Shown here: positions 47,795 to 56,877 of the stretch, one piece after another
Position numbering within the stretch: position 1 is the stretch's first letter
How the letters are laid out: every line of letters begins with the position of its first letter
Virus record (IMG/VR): IMGVR_UViG_3300043772_000427
Span: 1 to 63,282 of that record
DNA from: a virus
DNA: 63,282 nucleotides
Strand: one strand, 5' to 3'
The notes under the pieces: model-generated
Told to the model about the DNA's origin: nothing
The model's input: the letters and a program-made list of their open reading frames with translations, nothing else
Databases searched by the model: none
Program-made: the position numbers and the translations under genes

Positions 47795-48282
47795 CGCCCG
47801 CACCTTACTTTAGCGCAGTGCTCCATAACCTCGTAGACTCCAACGTACAACATAAACAACAGGATCGCAAGGCCACCCAGCATCAGGCCAAACTCCAGTT
47901 GCTCCTGCTCTTTCTGTTTACGCTTCTTCTCTTCTTCCTTCTCCCGCCTAGCGGTGTGGGCATCTTCCACATCCATTGCCTGCGCTCTGGCTTTGATTTT
48001 GTTCCACACATCAATCTTGCCCGCTTGCATGAACAGTATCTGCAAGTCAGCCTCAAACGTCTTGGCTTGGTCAAGCGCCATCTCAATCTGAAGCGCGGTC
48101 CCCATAGAGGAACCACCCTTTTTCTTAGACTCTACAACAGCCTTAGCCGCAGTTGACTTAGCATCAAAATACTTACCCAGCATTGGCCCAAGCGAAGCCA
48201 CATCATCCACAGTCTTAGAAGCCTGCTTAATCAGTTTTACTGCAGACTGAATACCGGCTAGGGCCGTGATCGGATCAATCAT
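47791..48282 (-). CDS. Coiled-coil protein with C-terminal TM helix (163 aa)
   Basis: It starts MIDPITALAGIQSAVKLIKQA, a pattern shared with many phage structural-region proteins, has a Lys/Glu coiled coil (about 108-130), one TM helix (FGLMLGGLAILLFMLYVGVYEV, about 131-152) and a short Cys-containing tail. It could be a tail-tip or lysis-associated membrane protein. Function unknown. Confidence 0.6.
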   Translation of the reverse strand: MIDPITALAGIQSAVKLIKQASKTVDDVASLGPMLGKYFDAKSTAAKAVVESKKKGGSSMGTALQIEMALDQAKTFEADLQILFMQAGKIDVWNKIKARAQAMDVEDAHTARREKEEEKKRKQKEQEQLEFGLMLGGLAILLFMLYVGVYEVMEHCAKVRCGR

Positions 48283-48289
48283 GTTTAAA

Positions 48290-50152
48290 CTACGATGTGA
48301 TTGTTTGACCTACAGAACCCCCAGCCAAGTACGCGCCATTGGCATACACAACGCCGCCGGGAGAAGTTACGGAGGTTCTTAACACCCAGTTAATACCATC
48401 TGCGCTTGTTGCAATACCAGTCGTTTGAGACACAACAACAAAGTTAAATCCGTTGTAATACAAGTTAGAAGCCACAGAAACTTTTGCATCAACTTGTGTA
48501 AAACTCACGCCATCAGTGCTATATGCCACGCAATTTGTAACTGTTGATGGATTTGTACCGCAAGCCAAGAATAAGCCGTTGGCATAAATAACATCAGTCA
48601 AACCGCTGGGTGGGAGATTGGTCGGGGTGAAATAAATCCATGTAACGCCACCATCGCTGGACTTAGCCATAGCTGAACTGTCTGACTTGTAGTAATACAA
48701 AGATGCTCCATCCGACACAAGGTACCCAACGGAACCTGTAAATGGCCCAGACGCAGAAACGGTAGTCCAAGTTGAGCCGTCCGATGACGACTTAACATCG
48801 CTTGTGGCTAAATTTATAGTTAAAAAATTAGAACCATCCCAAGCAATTGCAGCATTGGAACTACTCACGCCGCTGGGGTTTGTCCAAGTAGTTCCGTTCG
48901 TTGTACGCGCTGGAGCACAAGTGCCGTCAGTGGAAAAGGCCAATAGCGCAGACGGGGATTGAACAAAACGAATGTTGGAGGTTGACGTAGCGCTAGTGCC
49001 GCTTAATCCGTTGCCAGCAGTCCATGTAGTTTTGTTGGAGCTGGAATAAGCAAGGATGTTGGTAGTTCCATACAACGATGGCCCCGCCAGCAGGTACAAA
49101 GAATTAAAATACGCTGCATCAGTTGCCTGAAAGAAAGGCGGAATGCTTGGGTAATATGTTGCAGTAAATCCACCTGTTGCTAGCGTTGTACTTGTATATG
49201 CAACTGGGTATTGCGGAAAGCCAGCCCCAGCCACACCGGGCAAAACATACGTTGAACCGACAACAGATAGATTAAATTGGCTGACTGTATTTCTTAAACA
49301 GGTAAAGTTGTAAGGCGATGTGCCCACAAATGTTGGCATTGTGGTTCCGCTAGAACTTTCGTAAAAAGCAAAAGAAGAACGAAATACAAATCTACTCCCG
49401 TCCCAGCAAACATATCGCATATTTGTTGGTGAGGTACTTGAACCAACCAATGTCCATGTCGTACCATTGGTGCTGGTGTAAACATAATAAGTTGAAGAAC
49501 TTGTATTGCTTGAAACACCCACTAATCGAGAGCCACTCCACGCAATAGACAGCGTATTGTTACTAACGCCAAGGTTTCCGCGATCAGTCCAAGCCAAGCC
49601 ATCCGTACTAGAGTACGCTTTCATGTTGGCGCTCATTACCCATAAAGATAAAGAACTTGCGTATACCAAAGACCTTGCTGTATTTTGAACTGTAGCGGGG
49701 CCAATGGTTGTTCCGGTTGTCCAAGATGTACCGTTATCTGCTGTTTTATATGAGAAGAAGCCACTAAACGTCACCATATTGGTTCCGTCACCAGCAACAC
49801 CGTTTAACGTAGCAGATACGGGCGCAGTCTTCTCCGTCCAAGTCAATCCGTCTGAACTAACAGCAATATATCCCAGAGAGCCAAACGCCACAAACTGTGA
49901 GTTGACATAACTAACACCTGTGATCGCAACACTGGGGTTTGATGGTGTGATTGTGTATAGGCTGAAGTTAACTGTGTCGGTGCTGTACGAGATGGTATTG
50001 CCCGTACCAAGGAGTAAAGTGACTGACCCAGACGTTGCGGAGTCTCTCCAATATACAACAGGAGCTGGGCTAGGTGTATTGCTAGTCCATGTTACGCCAG
50101 GCTGAGTTCCCCCTGCGCTGGCTGCCGCCAGAAGAGTGCTCGTAATGTCCAT
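48290..50152 (-). CDS. Receptor-binding or tail fibre protein with Asp-box-like propeller repeats (620 aa)
   Basis: The protein is almost wholly made of Ser/Thr-rich beta repeats with a recurring S(T/S)DGxxWT motif (for example SSDGLTWTEK, STDGLAWTD, SSDGSTWTTV, SSDGGVTW, STDGVSFT, SADGINWV). This is the Asp-box of sialidase/BNR-type beta-propellers, which often bind glycans. No active-site set can be assigned. A role in host recognition is the most likely. Confidence 0.7.
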   Translation of the reverse strand: MDITSTLLAAASAGGTQPGVTWTSNTPSPAPVVYWRDSATSGSVTLLLGTGNTISYSTDTVNFSLYTITPSNPSVAITGVSYVNSQFVAFGSLGYIAVSSDGLTWTEKTAPVSATLNGVAGDGTNMVTFSGFFSYKTADNGTSWTTGTTIGPATVQNTARSLVYASSLSLWVMSANMKAYSSTDGLAWTDRGNLGVSNNTLSIAWSGSRLVGVSSNTSSSTYYVYTSTNGTTWTLVGSSTSPTNMRYVCWDGSRFVFRSSFAFYESSSGTTMPTFVGTSPYNFTCLRNTVSQFNLSVVGSTYVLPGVAGAGFPQYPVAYTSTTLATGGFTATYYPSIPPFFQATDAAYFNSLYLLAGPSLYGTTNILAYSSSNKTTWTAGNGLSGTSATSTSNIRFVQSPSALLAFSTDGTCAPARTTNGTTWTNPSGVSSSNAAIAWDGSNFLTINLATSDVKSSSDGSTWTTVSASGPFTGSVGYLVSDGASLYYYKSDSSAMAKSSDGGVTWIYFTPTNLPPSGLTDVIYANGLFLACGTNPSTVTNCVAYSTDGVSFTQVDAKVSVASNLYYNGFNFVVVSQTTGIATSADGINWVLRTSVTSPGGVVYANGAYLAGGSVGQTITS

Positions 50153-50161
50153 GCCAACTCC

Positions 50162-50908
50162 TTAAGCTGCGTAGCCAGTCAAAGAAGCAGCCCGCCATAC
50201 TGTGCCGCCATCGCTAGTGACAAACATCAACAAAGCCTTAGTTCCCGCAGAAAAAGATGGTGCAACACTGTTAGGCCAGTACACAGAAGCAGGCCATGTA
50301 ATAGCACCACTTGTGTAAGTTAACTGCAAGGTAAACCCAAAGGCCGTTCCTGTAGCGGGTGGATTACTAAAAGTAAAGGTTGTTGAGCCTGCGACCGTCT
50401 TTGTAAAGTAGGTGGCTGTGGAGCAATCAATGTCAGAGGCGGCAACAGCTGTTACGTTATTGGCAGTTTGGCCTGAAAGCAAAGCACTGTAAATTACCGT
50501 ATCTGCGGGCTTAACATTGGTTGCATCGTTGTATACAAATGCACGGCGTCCATTAGGGATGGTTACGCCTGTACCACTGCTGTTGCTGATTGTGATGGAC
50601 TGCCCACCGGTTGTGTTGTTGATGACCAAATATGGTTTTTCAATCGCTGGTACAAACAATGTACGGGTCGCAGTCAAACTACCAGAAGAAGTTAAATTTA
50701 AAGCAAAGTTACGTGCAGACTGGCTGGCTGTCGTGTCTGTTAACGTAATGGTTTTATTGGCATCCGTGGCAAAGTTCACAGTATCCATGCCAACAATTGC
50801 TTCTTCAATGGCCGTGCCGATGTTGGAGTTAGTGGTTGTACCCCAAGATCCGGACTGCTCGCCCGTGCCGATTAGCTCAAATTTAAGATTGGAAAAGCTG
50901 CTTGACAT
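50162..50908 (-). CDS. Tail fibre or tip protein (248 aa)
   Basis: The N-terminus FELIGTGEQSGSWGTTTNSNI is a conserved opening of fibre-associated proteins in many phages. The remainder is beta-rich and ends SDGGTVWRAASLTGYAA. Start after GTAAGGATTTAAT. It lies between the propeller and the long repeat protein, so it probably belongs to the adhesion apparatus. Confidence 0.7.
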   Translation of the reverse strand: MSSSFSNLKFELIGTGEQSGSWGTTTNSNIGTAIEEAIVGMDTVNFATDANKTITLTDTTASQSARNFALNLTSSGSLTATRTLFVPAIEKPYLVINNTTGGQSITISNSSGTGVTIPNGRRAFVYNDATNVKPADTVIYSALLSGQTANNVTAVAASDIDCSTATYFTKTVAGSTTFTFSNPPATGTAFGFTLQLTYTSGAITWPASVYWPNSVAPSFSAGTKALLMFVTSDGGTVWRAASLTGYAA

Positions 50909-50917
50909 ATTAAATCC

Positions 50918-53155
50918 TTACGGGAGAACCGGGTTCCAGCCCGGTGTTTGGGTGTCGTCTACATCCGTCCAACCAGATGTTTGCGTATTGTTGACATTTT
51001 GCCAGTTTGTTGTCTGGCTGTCATCTACTGCCAACCATGTTGTTGTCTGAACATTGTTTATATCACCCCAGTTGGCAACTTGGTCATCGTTAATATCAAT
51101 CCACAGGAACGCGCCAATCAGGGAATCCGCAAGCGTTGCAGACTCTAGCACCTGTGCGTTGTAGATCGAGCCGGGTGGGTTGACCTGATCCAGCATCTGC
51201 GCAACCGCCAGAACTATGGCGTTGTAGATTGATCCGGGAGGCGATACCTCGTCAGCAATGTTGGCAGACTCTGCCGTCTGTGCAACAAAAACAGCTAAGG
51301 CGGACGCAACATCCGTAGCGGTCGCGGACTCCGAGATTGCGGCAAGCGGTATAAACGCCGCGCTGTTGGTTTCTGCTCCTGTGGCTGCCTCTATGACGGC
51401 GCTTGGGAATGTAGCTGCCGCTTGTACTGCGTCTTGAAGCGTTGCCAGCTCAACAACCGGTGCTGAGTAAGTAGACCCCGGAGCGTTAACAGAATCTGTT
51501 AAGGTGGCAATCTCTTGCAAAATACTTTGGAACACTGCACTGGCTGACACTTCGTCCAAGCCGGAAACAGCCTCTACAACAGCAGCAGCAAGATCACGAA
51601 GGGCGCTGACCTGATCCGCACCAGAGGCAGACTCTGAAATCTGTACGGCTATTACCAAGAAGCCAAGCACAATGTCTTGGGCTGAGGATGCCTCTGTGAC
51701 CTGCGACTGGAATACGGCCACTGCGTTTTGGCTGTCTATCCCGCTGGCTGTCTCAGCAACATTGCTTAACTGAACTGCAGAAGAAGCTGTGGCATCAACA
51801 CCACTAGAGGCTTCGGAGATTGCGCTGCCAAGCAATGCAAGGGCGGCAACCACATCGGCTCCACTGGAAGTCTCGGCAACTACGCCGCCAACCGAAACAC
51901 GAGTGCTTGCTGCGTCTGCGCCGCTGGCTGCTTCGGAGGCATTTGCCACCAGTGTTTGAGCGCCGGATACCGTATCAACGCCGCTTGCCGTTTCAGAAAG
52001 TAAAGATGGGAAGCTGATAAACCCGACCGTCGAGTCAATACCGCTTGCCGTTTCCAAGACAATTCCGCCAAACGTGGCGAGAGAAGAAACTGTGTCAATC
52101 CCGCTTGCAGTCTCAGAAGCAGAAGATGTGAAAACAACGGTAGATGCGTTGCTATCCAGACCACTTGCGGTTTCGCTTGCAACGCTAACGAGCACCGTCA
52201 ACGCTGATGCCGCATCAATCCCGCTGGCTGTTTCGGAGGCGGAAGACGCAAAAACGGGGGATACTGAGGTGCTGTCCACGCCGCTGGCGGCTTCGGAAAT
52301 AGCTCCGGGCAATGCTCTAAGCCCCGCTACGGTATCTACACCGCTGGCTGTTTCGGAAACTGCGCTTCCAAGCGAGGCAAGGGCTGAAGTTGTGTCAATA
52401 CCACTGGAGGTTTCGGCTATTGCGCCACCAAGCACTGCGAGACTGGATACGGAATCAACTGCACTGGCTGTTTCAGATACGCTCCTGCCAACACCTGAGA
52501 AGGCTGTCACACTGTCCACGCCGCTTGCTGTTTCAGAAATAACAGGAGTAAGAACTGCAGATCCCTCTATGGCGTCAACTCCGCTTGCGGCTTCAATAAT
52601 TGACTGCGTGTAAACAGGGAACGACGCAATATCATCAACTCCGCTTGCGGTTTCGGAAACTGCGCTGCCTAAAACGGCCAATACCGACACAGCATCAACG
52701 CCACTGGAGGTTTCGGAAACTGCGCCTCCCAGCTGCGCAGACGATGAAACAGTGTCAATACCGCTGGCAGATTCAGAGGCGCTAGAAGTAAAAACTGCAC
52801 TTCCTGCTGTGGCGTCAGCTCCGCTTGCGGCTTCGGCAATGCTACTTGGCAGTGTTAGGGATGCGCTCTGGGCGTCAACTGCGCTGGCTGTTTCGGCAAC
52901 AGCGCTATTTAATGACGCAAACGCGGACGTTGCATCAATCCCACTGGCCGACTCCGCTATGGCGATCCCCAAAGCAGCCAACGCTGAAACAACGTCAATC
53001 CCGCTGGCGGACTCGTTGATTGCGCCACCAAATACAACAAACGCTGCTACGGCGTCAACCCCGCTTGCGGCTTCGCTTATGCTGGCGTTATAAATCGCCC
53101 CGCCAAAAGGCAGGGTCGAGTACGGCGTTTCTGAAAAAGCGGAGAAGCCAAACAT
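50918..53155 (-). CDS. Long repeat protein: about 33 copies of a 20-residue repeat (745 aa)
   Basis: After a short start, residues 28 to about 680 are about 33 units of 20 residues with consensus E(T/S/A)ASG(V/I)D and a hydrophobic remainder. The end is a different, 11-residue Trp repeat (W-xx-(V/I)-(D/N)(D/N)-x-Q-T-xx, five copies and a partial one). The regular period suggests a solenoid or fibrous rod with a distinct tip. It is probably a tail fibre shaft. No ribosome-binding site is strong (GGTAGAGTAAGCC). Confidence 0.7.
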   Translation of the reverse strand: MFGFSAFSETPYSTLPFGGAIYNASISEAASGVDAVAAFVVFGGAINESASGIDVVSALAALGIAIAESASGIDATSAFASLNSAVAETASAVDAQSASLTLPSSIAEAASGADATAGSAVFTSSASESASGIDTVSSSAQLGGAVSETSSGVDAVSVLAVLGSAVSETASGVDDIASFPVYTQSIIEAASGVDAIEGSAVLTPVISETASGVDSVTAFSGVGRSVSETASAVDSVSSLAVLGGAIAETSSGIDTTSALASLGSAVSETASGVDTVAGLRALPGAISEAASGVDSTSVSPVFASSASETASGIDAASALTVLVSVASETASGLDSNASTVVFTSSASETASGIDTVSSLATFGGIVLETASGIDSTVGFISFPSLLSETASGVDTVSGAQTLVANASEAASGADAASTRVSVGGVVAETSSGADVVAALALLGSAISEASSGVDATASSAVQLSNVAETASGIDSQNAVAVFQSQVTEASSAQDIVLGFLVIAVQISESASGADQVSALRDLAAAVVEAVSGLDEVSASAVFQSILQEIATLTDSVNAPGSTYSAPVVELATLQDAVQAAATFPSAVIEAATGAETNSAAFIPLAAISESATATDVASALAVFVAQTAESANIADEVSPPGSIYNAIVLAVAQMLDQVNPPGSIYNAQVLESATLADSLIGAFLWIDINDDQVANWGDINNVQTTTWLAVDDSQTTNWQNVNNTQTSGWTDVDDTQTPGWNPVLP
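50935..51105 (-). repeat. 33-base repeats encoding 11-residue Trp motifs
   Basis: Five units and a partial one of the pattern W-xx-(V/I)-DD/NN-x-QT are encoded at the 3' end of the repeat gene. Confidence 0.75.
51120..53074 (-). repeat. 60-base tandem repeats encoding 20-residue units
   Basis: About 33 in-frame units, degenerate at DNA level but constant in length except for three units that are one codon longer (those with PGSxY). Best-conserved part is the GA-rich codons for ETASG(V/I)D. Confidence 0.85.
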
Positions 53156-53179
53156 GGCTTACTCTACCAATTTTTTACT

Positions 53180-53443
53180 TCAGCAGTCTTGCGCATTTTC
53201 AAAGCCAACTTGCAGCTTCAGGTCGGCATACAAGCCATCCATCAAGTTGCCTTGTGGTGTAGCGCAATAGAAAGCGTGTTGTGCGACTTCCTGTGCGTTT
53301 GCTTGACGGGCATCAGCATTGGCAGACACTGACACTTGGTATTGCACCTGATCCTTGTTGCCAAAGATGTTGGTGATACGTGCGTAAGCGTCTGTGAAAG
53401 GGACGCCGACATTGCTTGTGGAGATAGAGATTTTCAGAGCCAT
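53180..53443 (-). CDS. Small conserved fibre-region protein (87 aa)
   Basis: Start at the ATG after AAAGGAAACATC, twelve codons inside the longest frame. MALKISISTSNVGVPFTDAYARITNIFG is a conserved opening for small structural-region proteins of uncultured phages; likely beta-sandwich. Possibly a fibre attachment or capping protein. Confidence 0.6.
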   Translation of the reverse strand: MALKISISTSNVGVPFTDAYARITNIFGNKDQVQYQVSVSANADARQANAQEVAQHAFYCATPQGNLMDGLYADLKLQVGFENAQDC

Positions 53444-53453
53444 GATGTTTCCT

Positions 53454-54773
53454 TTAAAAAGTGACTTCAGTTGTTTCAATTTTTGTTACCCAGCGGATTG
53501 TGGTTGCTGCTGCACCAGTAACTTCAACTTTAATGCCGCCGTTAGTAGTGTCAGCAGTAATAGCCAAAACCCAAGTAACAGCACCTGCATCTTGGGCAAT
53601 CACCAATGGAGTAACAGCCGCAACCAAAGCTGTGGACGCAGCGTTAGCGCCTCGCTTAATAACGCCTTCAAACTTCCAGCCTGATGTAGTACCGCCAGCC
53701 GTGACGTTGGCAATGCAAGTGCCTTGGAATGTATAGGCGCTGTTGTTGGGTAGGATTACTTGGTTGGTTGTGGATGCGGCAGATGTGTTGCTTGTTAAAA
53801 CTGTTGCAGTTGCATCAGTTGTTTGGCGACCAAGTAACAATGTTGCAAGTTGCTGAACACCTGTTGTTGCGTTAATAGGAGCAGCACTTGCAGGCAAAAC
53901 CGTGTTGCCCTGTATTAATCTTGTTGTTCCAGACCTCCCACCAGCAACAATGCCACTGTTACTGTTTGCAGTATTGGATTGACCCCCAACAACAGAAGCA
54001 TTAGTAGCGTTTGCAGTATTAAATGATCCGCCTAAAATTGCTGAATAAGTCCCACTTGCCGCGCTAGTTTCGCCGCCAACAACAGCAGCACTTGTACCGC
54101 TTGCTGTGTTGCTTGACCCACCAACAACAGCAGCACTTGAACCGCTTGCTGTGTTAGTGCCGCCACCAACAACTGCTGCTAAATCCGCGCTTGCTGTGTG
54201 ACCCGAGCCACCAATAACAGTAGCTCTTATATTGTTTACTGTGCTGTTTTGACTGCAAAAAACTGAAGCATAAGATGCGCTTGCTGTATTGCCTGAACCT
54301 CCAATAACAGCAGAATAAGGCTGAGTTGCTTTATTTCCTGATCCTGCCAAAACCACAGCATAGTGGTTTGCACTAGAAGCAGGCGCAGAGTTTAAAGTAA
54401 CCCACCCAGTTGCAACGTATCCACTAACACTACCAAAACTAATTAAATTTTTAGAATAACAAATGTCAACAGTTTGACCTGCGCCAATATTTAATATTTC
54501 AACTAATGTGCCAAGAGAAGAAACATCTGAAGCATACAAAAATATTTGTTGCGCCGAACTACCAAATATTGTGTTAACAATTTTTATTTGCTTACCCTCT
54601 ATTGGAGCCGAAGGCAAATAAAGTTGTATTGCAGTTGTATTGCCGCCAGTACGGATTATTTGTATAGGAGCGCAATCATCTGCAAGTGAAACTCTTGCAG
54701 TTCCTGTATATGGCCTAAAGAAATCCCACACCTGAATTGCAGGTGTGTTCTCGGATGCAAACCCCGTAAACAT
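53454..54773 (-). CDS. Tail fibre with YadA-head-like 15-residue repeats (439 aa)
   Basis: Residues about 145-285 contain nine units of the pattern A(V/I)(V/I)GGxxNTASGxxA, the Hep/Hag (YadA-head) left-handed beta-roll repeat of trimeric adhesins. The N-terminal part (1-140) and C-terminal part (300-439) are beta-rich globular domains. It likely forms a trimeric fibre head for host binding. It starts at the stop of the preceding gene (TAATG). Confidence 0.8.
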   Translation of the reverse strand: MFTGFASENTPAIQVWDFFRPYTGTARVSLADDCAPIQIIRTGGNTTAIQLYLPSAPIEGKQIKIVNTIFGSSAQQIFLYASDVSSLGTLVEILNIGAGQTVDICYSKNLISFGSVSGYVATGWVTLNSAPASSANHYAVVLAGSGNKATQPYSAVIGGSGNTASASYASVFCSQNSTVNNIRATVIGGSGHTASADLAAVVGGGTNTASGSSAAVVGGSSNTASGTSAAVVGGETSAASGTYSAILGGSFNTANATNASVVGGQSNTANSNSGIVAGGRSGTTRLIQGNTVLPASAAPINATTGVQQLATLLLGRQTTDATATVLTSNTSAASTTNQVILPNNSAYTFQGTCIANVTAGGTTSGWKFEGVIKRGANAASTALVAAVTPLVIAQDAGAVTWVLAITADTTNGGIKVEVTGAAATTIRWVTKIETTEVTF

Positions 54774-55216
54774 TAGTAATCCCCGCCAATGGCAGTTAAA
54801 TGGAATCCTGCCGCAACAGCCGTACCAAACGTAGCGTACACACGATACCCTGCTGCCAAACTGATGTTCAAAGGCAAAATGATGTCTGGAAGTTCTGCTG
54901 TTTGAGATACGGTTGTTGCAGACAAGGTGCGCTCAAGATACAGCGTGTTGTTGGCTGCTGTTGTAGTCACTGATCCGTTGTTCAACCAGATGCGGATAAC
55001 AGTCGCCACGTTAGTTCCAAGCGCCCTAACCTTGATGAAATCAAGTCGTGAGCCTTCCACCGCACCCGCTGTTTCAATCGGGCCGTAGATCGTGCCAGCA
55101 GTTAGGTCTGTGGTCGTGTTGGCTGTTAGGCCGGGAGTACCCGCAGTTGCGGCTGTTCCGCTTACCCAAGAGTTAACAGGGATTAGCGGAAAAATAGGGT
55201 TTGTATTCTGTGCCAT
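54773..55216 (-). CDS. Beta-rich virion protein (147 aa)
   Basis: An Ala/Thr/Gly-rich beta-sandwich-like protein (FIKVRALGTNVATVIRIWLNNG) with an end GFHLTAIGGDY. Coupled to the fibre gene downstream. Likely fibre-associated; no enzyme motif. Start after GGAGCAATGTAA. Confidence 0.6.
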   Translation of the reverse strand: MAQNTNPIFPLIPVNSWVSGTAATAGTPGLTANTTTDLTAGTIYGPIETAGAVEGSRLDFIKVRALGTNVATVIRIWLNNGSVTTTAANNTLYLERTLSATTVSQTAELPDIILPLNISLAAGYRVYATFGTAVAAGFHLTAIGGDY

Positions 55217-55669
55217 TTACATTGCTCCGATTGACCAAGATTGTAATTTGGGGATAGGTGAAGATGATCCTCCACCACCTGCCGCCTGAAAAGTTGCGGC
55301 TACGTTAGGTCCGTTGGAGGTAAGCACCTGTCCAGCTGTGCCAAAGTTGTTACTTGCTACAACAGCATACTCAGCGGGGTACGTGACAAAGACGTCTTTG
55401 GTGCCTGCGGAGAATGTAACGAGCGAGCCAGAATTGCTGGACTCTAAAACGGTGTCCCGACTAAGCGTAGTTCCGGAAGACGTATACGTGCCAATGCCAA
55501 CCTCCCACTCCGTAGAGGGGGACTGACCAACAATGGCGTAGTAGGTTACGTTGGCATTACCAACAACCGAAAAAGATTGAAAGCCGGAGACTGCCCCGGC
55601 CAGTGTTATGGTACCCGTACCCGTGGAGGTCGTGGTTTCCTTGACCCTGTCCTTGAGTACGAGTGCCAT
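55217..55669 (-). CDS. Fibre-associated protein (150 aa)
   Basis: MALVLKDRVKETTTSTGTGTITLAGAVSG is a widely shared opening of small phage tail-fibre proteins. The middle has YPAEYAVVASN and a GTAGQVLTSNG element that is common at fibre ends. Likely a tip or adaptor. Confidence 0.7.
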   Translation of the reverse strand: MALVLKDRVKETTTSTGTGTITLAGAVSGFQSFSVVGNANVTYYAIVGQSPSTEWEVGIGTYTSSGTTLSRDTVLESSNSGSLVTFSAGTKDVFVTYPAEYAVVASNNFGTAGQVLTSNGPNVAATFQAAGGGGSSSPIPKLQSWSIGAM

Positions 55670-55672
55670 AAA

Positions 55673-55852
55673 TTACGCCTGTTCTAACTGAGCCTCTTCA
55701 AACCAGCGCTGCGTGACGTTACCATCCGCATCAGTCCACTCAATCATGTAGAAGAAGTTGCCGTCTTCGTCCATGCGCAGAGCTTGAACTGGGCCTTCTG
55801 GTACGACTGCGATCAATTTGACAGCTTGGCCTTTTGCAAATTTTGTTGCCAT
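55673..55852 (-). CDS. Small SH3/KOW-like protein (59 aa)
   Basis: A 59-codon gene starting MATKFAKGQAVKLIAVVPEG and containing YMIEWTDADGNVTQRWFEEAQLE, the layout of a small SH3-like barrel seen in phage structural clusters. Its start is the ATG 13 bases after GGAG on the minus strand. Function unknown; probably virion-associated. Confidence 0.6.
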   Translation of the reverse strand: MATKFAKGQAVKLIAVVPEGPVQALRMDEDGNFFYMIEWTDADGNVTQRWFEEAQLEQA

Positions 55853-55866
55853 GATTTAACTCCTGA

Positions 55867-56451
55867 TTAAGTCGCTGTTAAGCTGAATGTGTAAGTTACG
55901 TTCAAGGTATCGCCTGACACCACCGAGCGGTCGCCGGGAGATTGAAAGTCAGAAGCCGAGAACAAGATACCAGTAGTGCCGGACTTGGTGCTGTTGCTGA
56001 TCAAAAACGCACCAGCAATTGTTGAAGTGGCATTGATGCTAAATGAAGCCGGAGAAGCTGAGTTAGTCTGCACGGATGGGTTGGCTGTGGTGGCCGTACC
56101 AAATGTGGCAGCGGGGCGAGTTGCGTTGCTGTAACCGACGTTCTCTGTCCAACCACCGTGAGAGGAGGCGGTGTCGCCAGCCGCAATCGTAGTGCCAGAA
56201 CCCGGACCGTCAATCAGACCGATAAACCAAGCGGCTGTGTACGCAGAACCTTTAAAATACTGAGCGTTCATGTCCTGTAGACCGACGTTCACCACCAAGT
56301 TGTGGGAGCTGTGTTCCCACTTTAGCTTGCCGTCTTTGTCGAAGCACTGGAGTGTATAGACACCGCCAGCGCCAACGCCTTCGGTTACAGGTTTTGCAGT
56401 TGCCAAGGCTGCGGCTACGATGTCTGTAGAGCGGGCGATTTCATTAAACAT
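55867..56451 (-). CDS. Conserved tail/fibre-region protein (194 aa)
   Basis: Beta-rich, with YTLQCFDKDGKLKWEHSSHNLVVNVGLQDMN near residues 32-64, a pattern I recognise from phage structural clusters. Start after TTAAGGAAATATC. Likely part of the tail tip. Confidence 0.6.
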   Translation of the reverse strand: MFNEIARSTDIVAAALATAKPVTEGVGAGGVYTLQCFDKDGKLKWEHSSHNLVVNVGLQDMNAQYFKGSAYTAAWFIGLIDGPGSGTTIAAGDTASSHGGWTENVGYSNATRPAATFGTATTANPSVQTNSASPASFSINATSTIAGAFLISNSTKSGTTGILFSASDFQSPGDRSVVSGDTLNVTYTFSLTAT

Positions 56452-56460
56452 GATATTTCC

Positions 56461-56877
56461 TTAATTTGAAGAGCGAATTAACGCGGTTGTTGCCGTATTA
56501 GATGGCATGGTTACGAGGAAGGAGCTGGATGTTTTATCTGAGCCAAAGTCCAACACCGCCACCGATCTGTTTGCCTTGGTAACATTGTAGATCAAAGCGC
56601 ATCGCGCTGTCACTGCCGCACCAAAAGCTGCATTGTTAAAGTTCACGTAGGCGGTGTAGCCATCCGAATTAATGGTCACGCCAGTCAACGCAATCCCACC
56701 TGCCACATAACCACCACCCGTCACCTCATTGGTAACGCTATAAACCGTTGTGGTTTCGTTTAAATCTGCGCTAGCTGTGTACAGAGCAATATTGAACGTG
56801 TCTGTCGTAAAGTCATGCACGGCCTGATACAGCTCCTTTTTGAAGCTGGTGGTTTGCGTTTGGACAATAGAACTCAT
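56461..56877 (-). CDS. Conserved virion protein (138 aa)
   Basis: FKKELYQAVHDF followed by FNIALYTASADLNETTTVYS is a conserved start of a small phage structural family. The rest is beta-rich. Its start overlaps the adaptor-like gene upstream by ATGA. Confidence 0.6.
   Translation of the reverse strand: MSSIVQTQTTSFKKELYQAVHDFTTDTFNIALYTASADLNETTTVYSVTNEVTGGGYVAGGIALTGVTINSDGYTAYVNFNNAAFGAAVTARCALIYNVTKANRSVAVLDFGSDKTSSSFLVTMPSNTATTALIRSSN

Noticed and set aside
52074-53262. Several plus-strand frames opposite the 20-residue repeat gene
   Set aside because: They are repetitive mirror images of the repeat codons and lack ribosome-binding sites.
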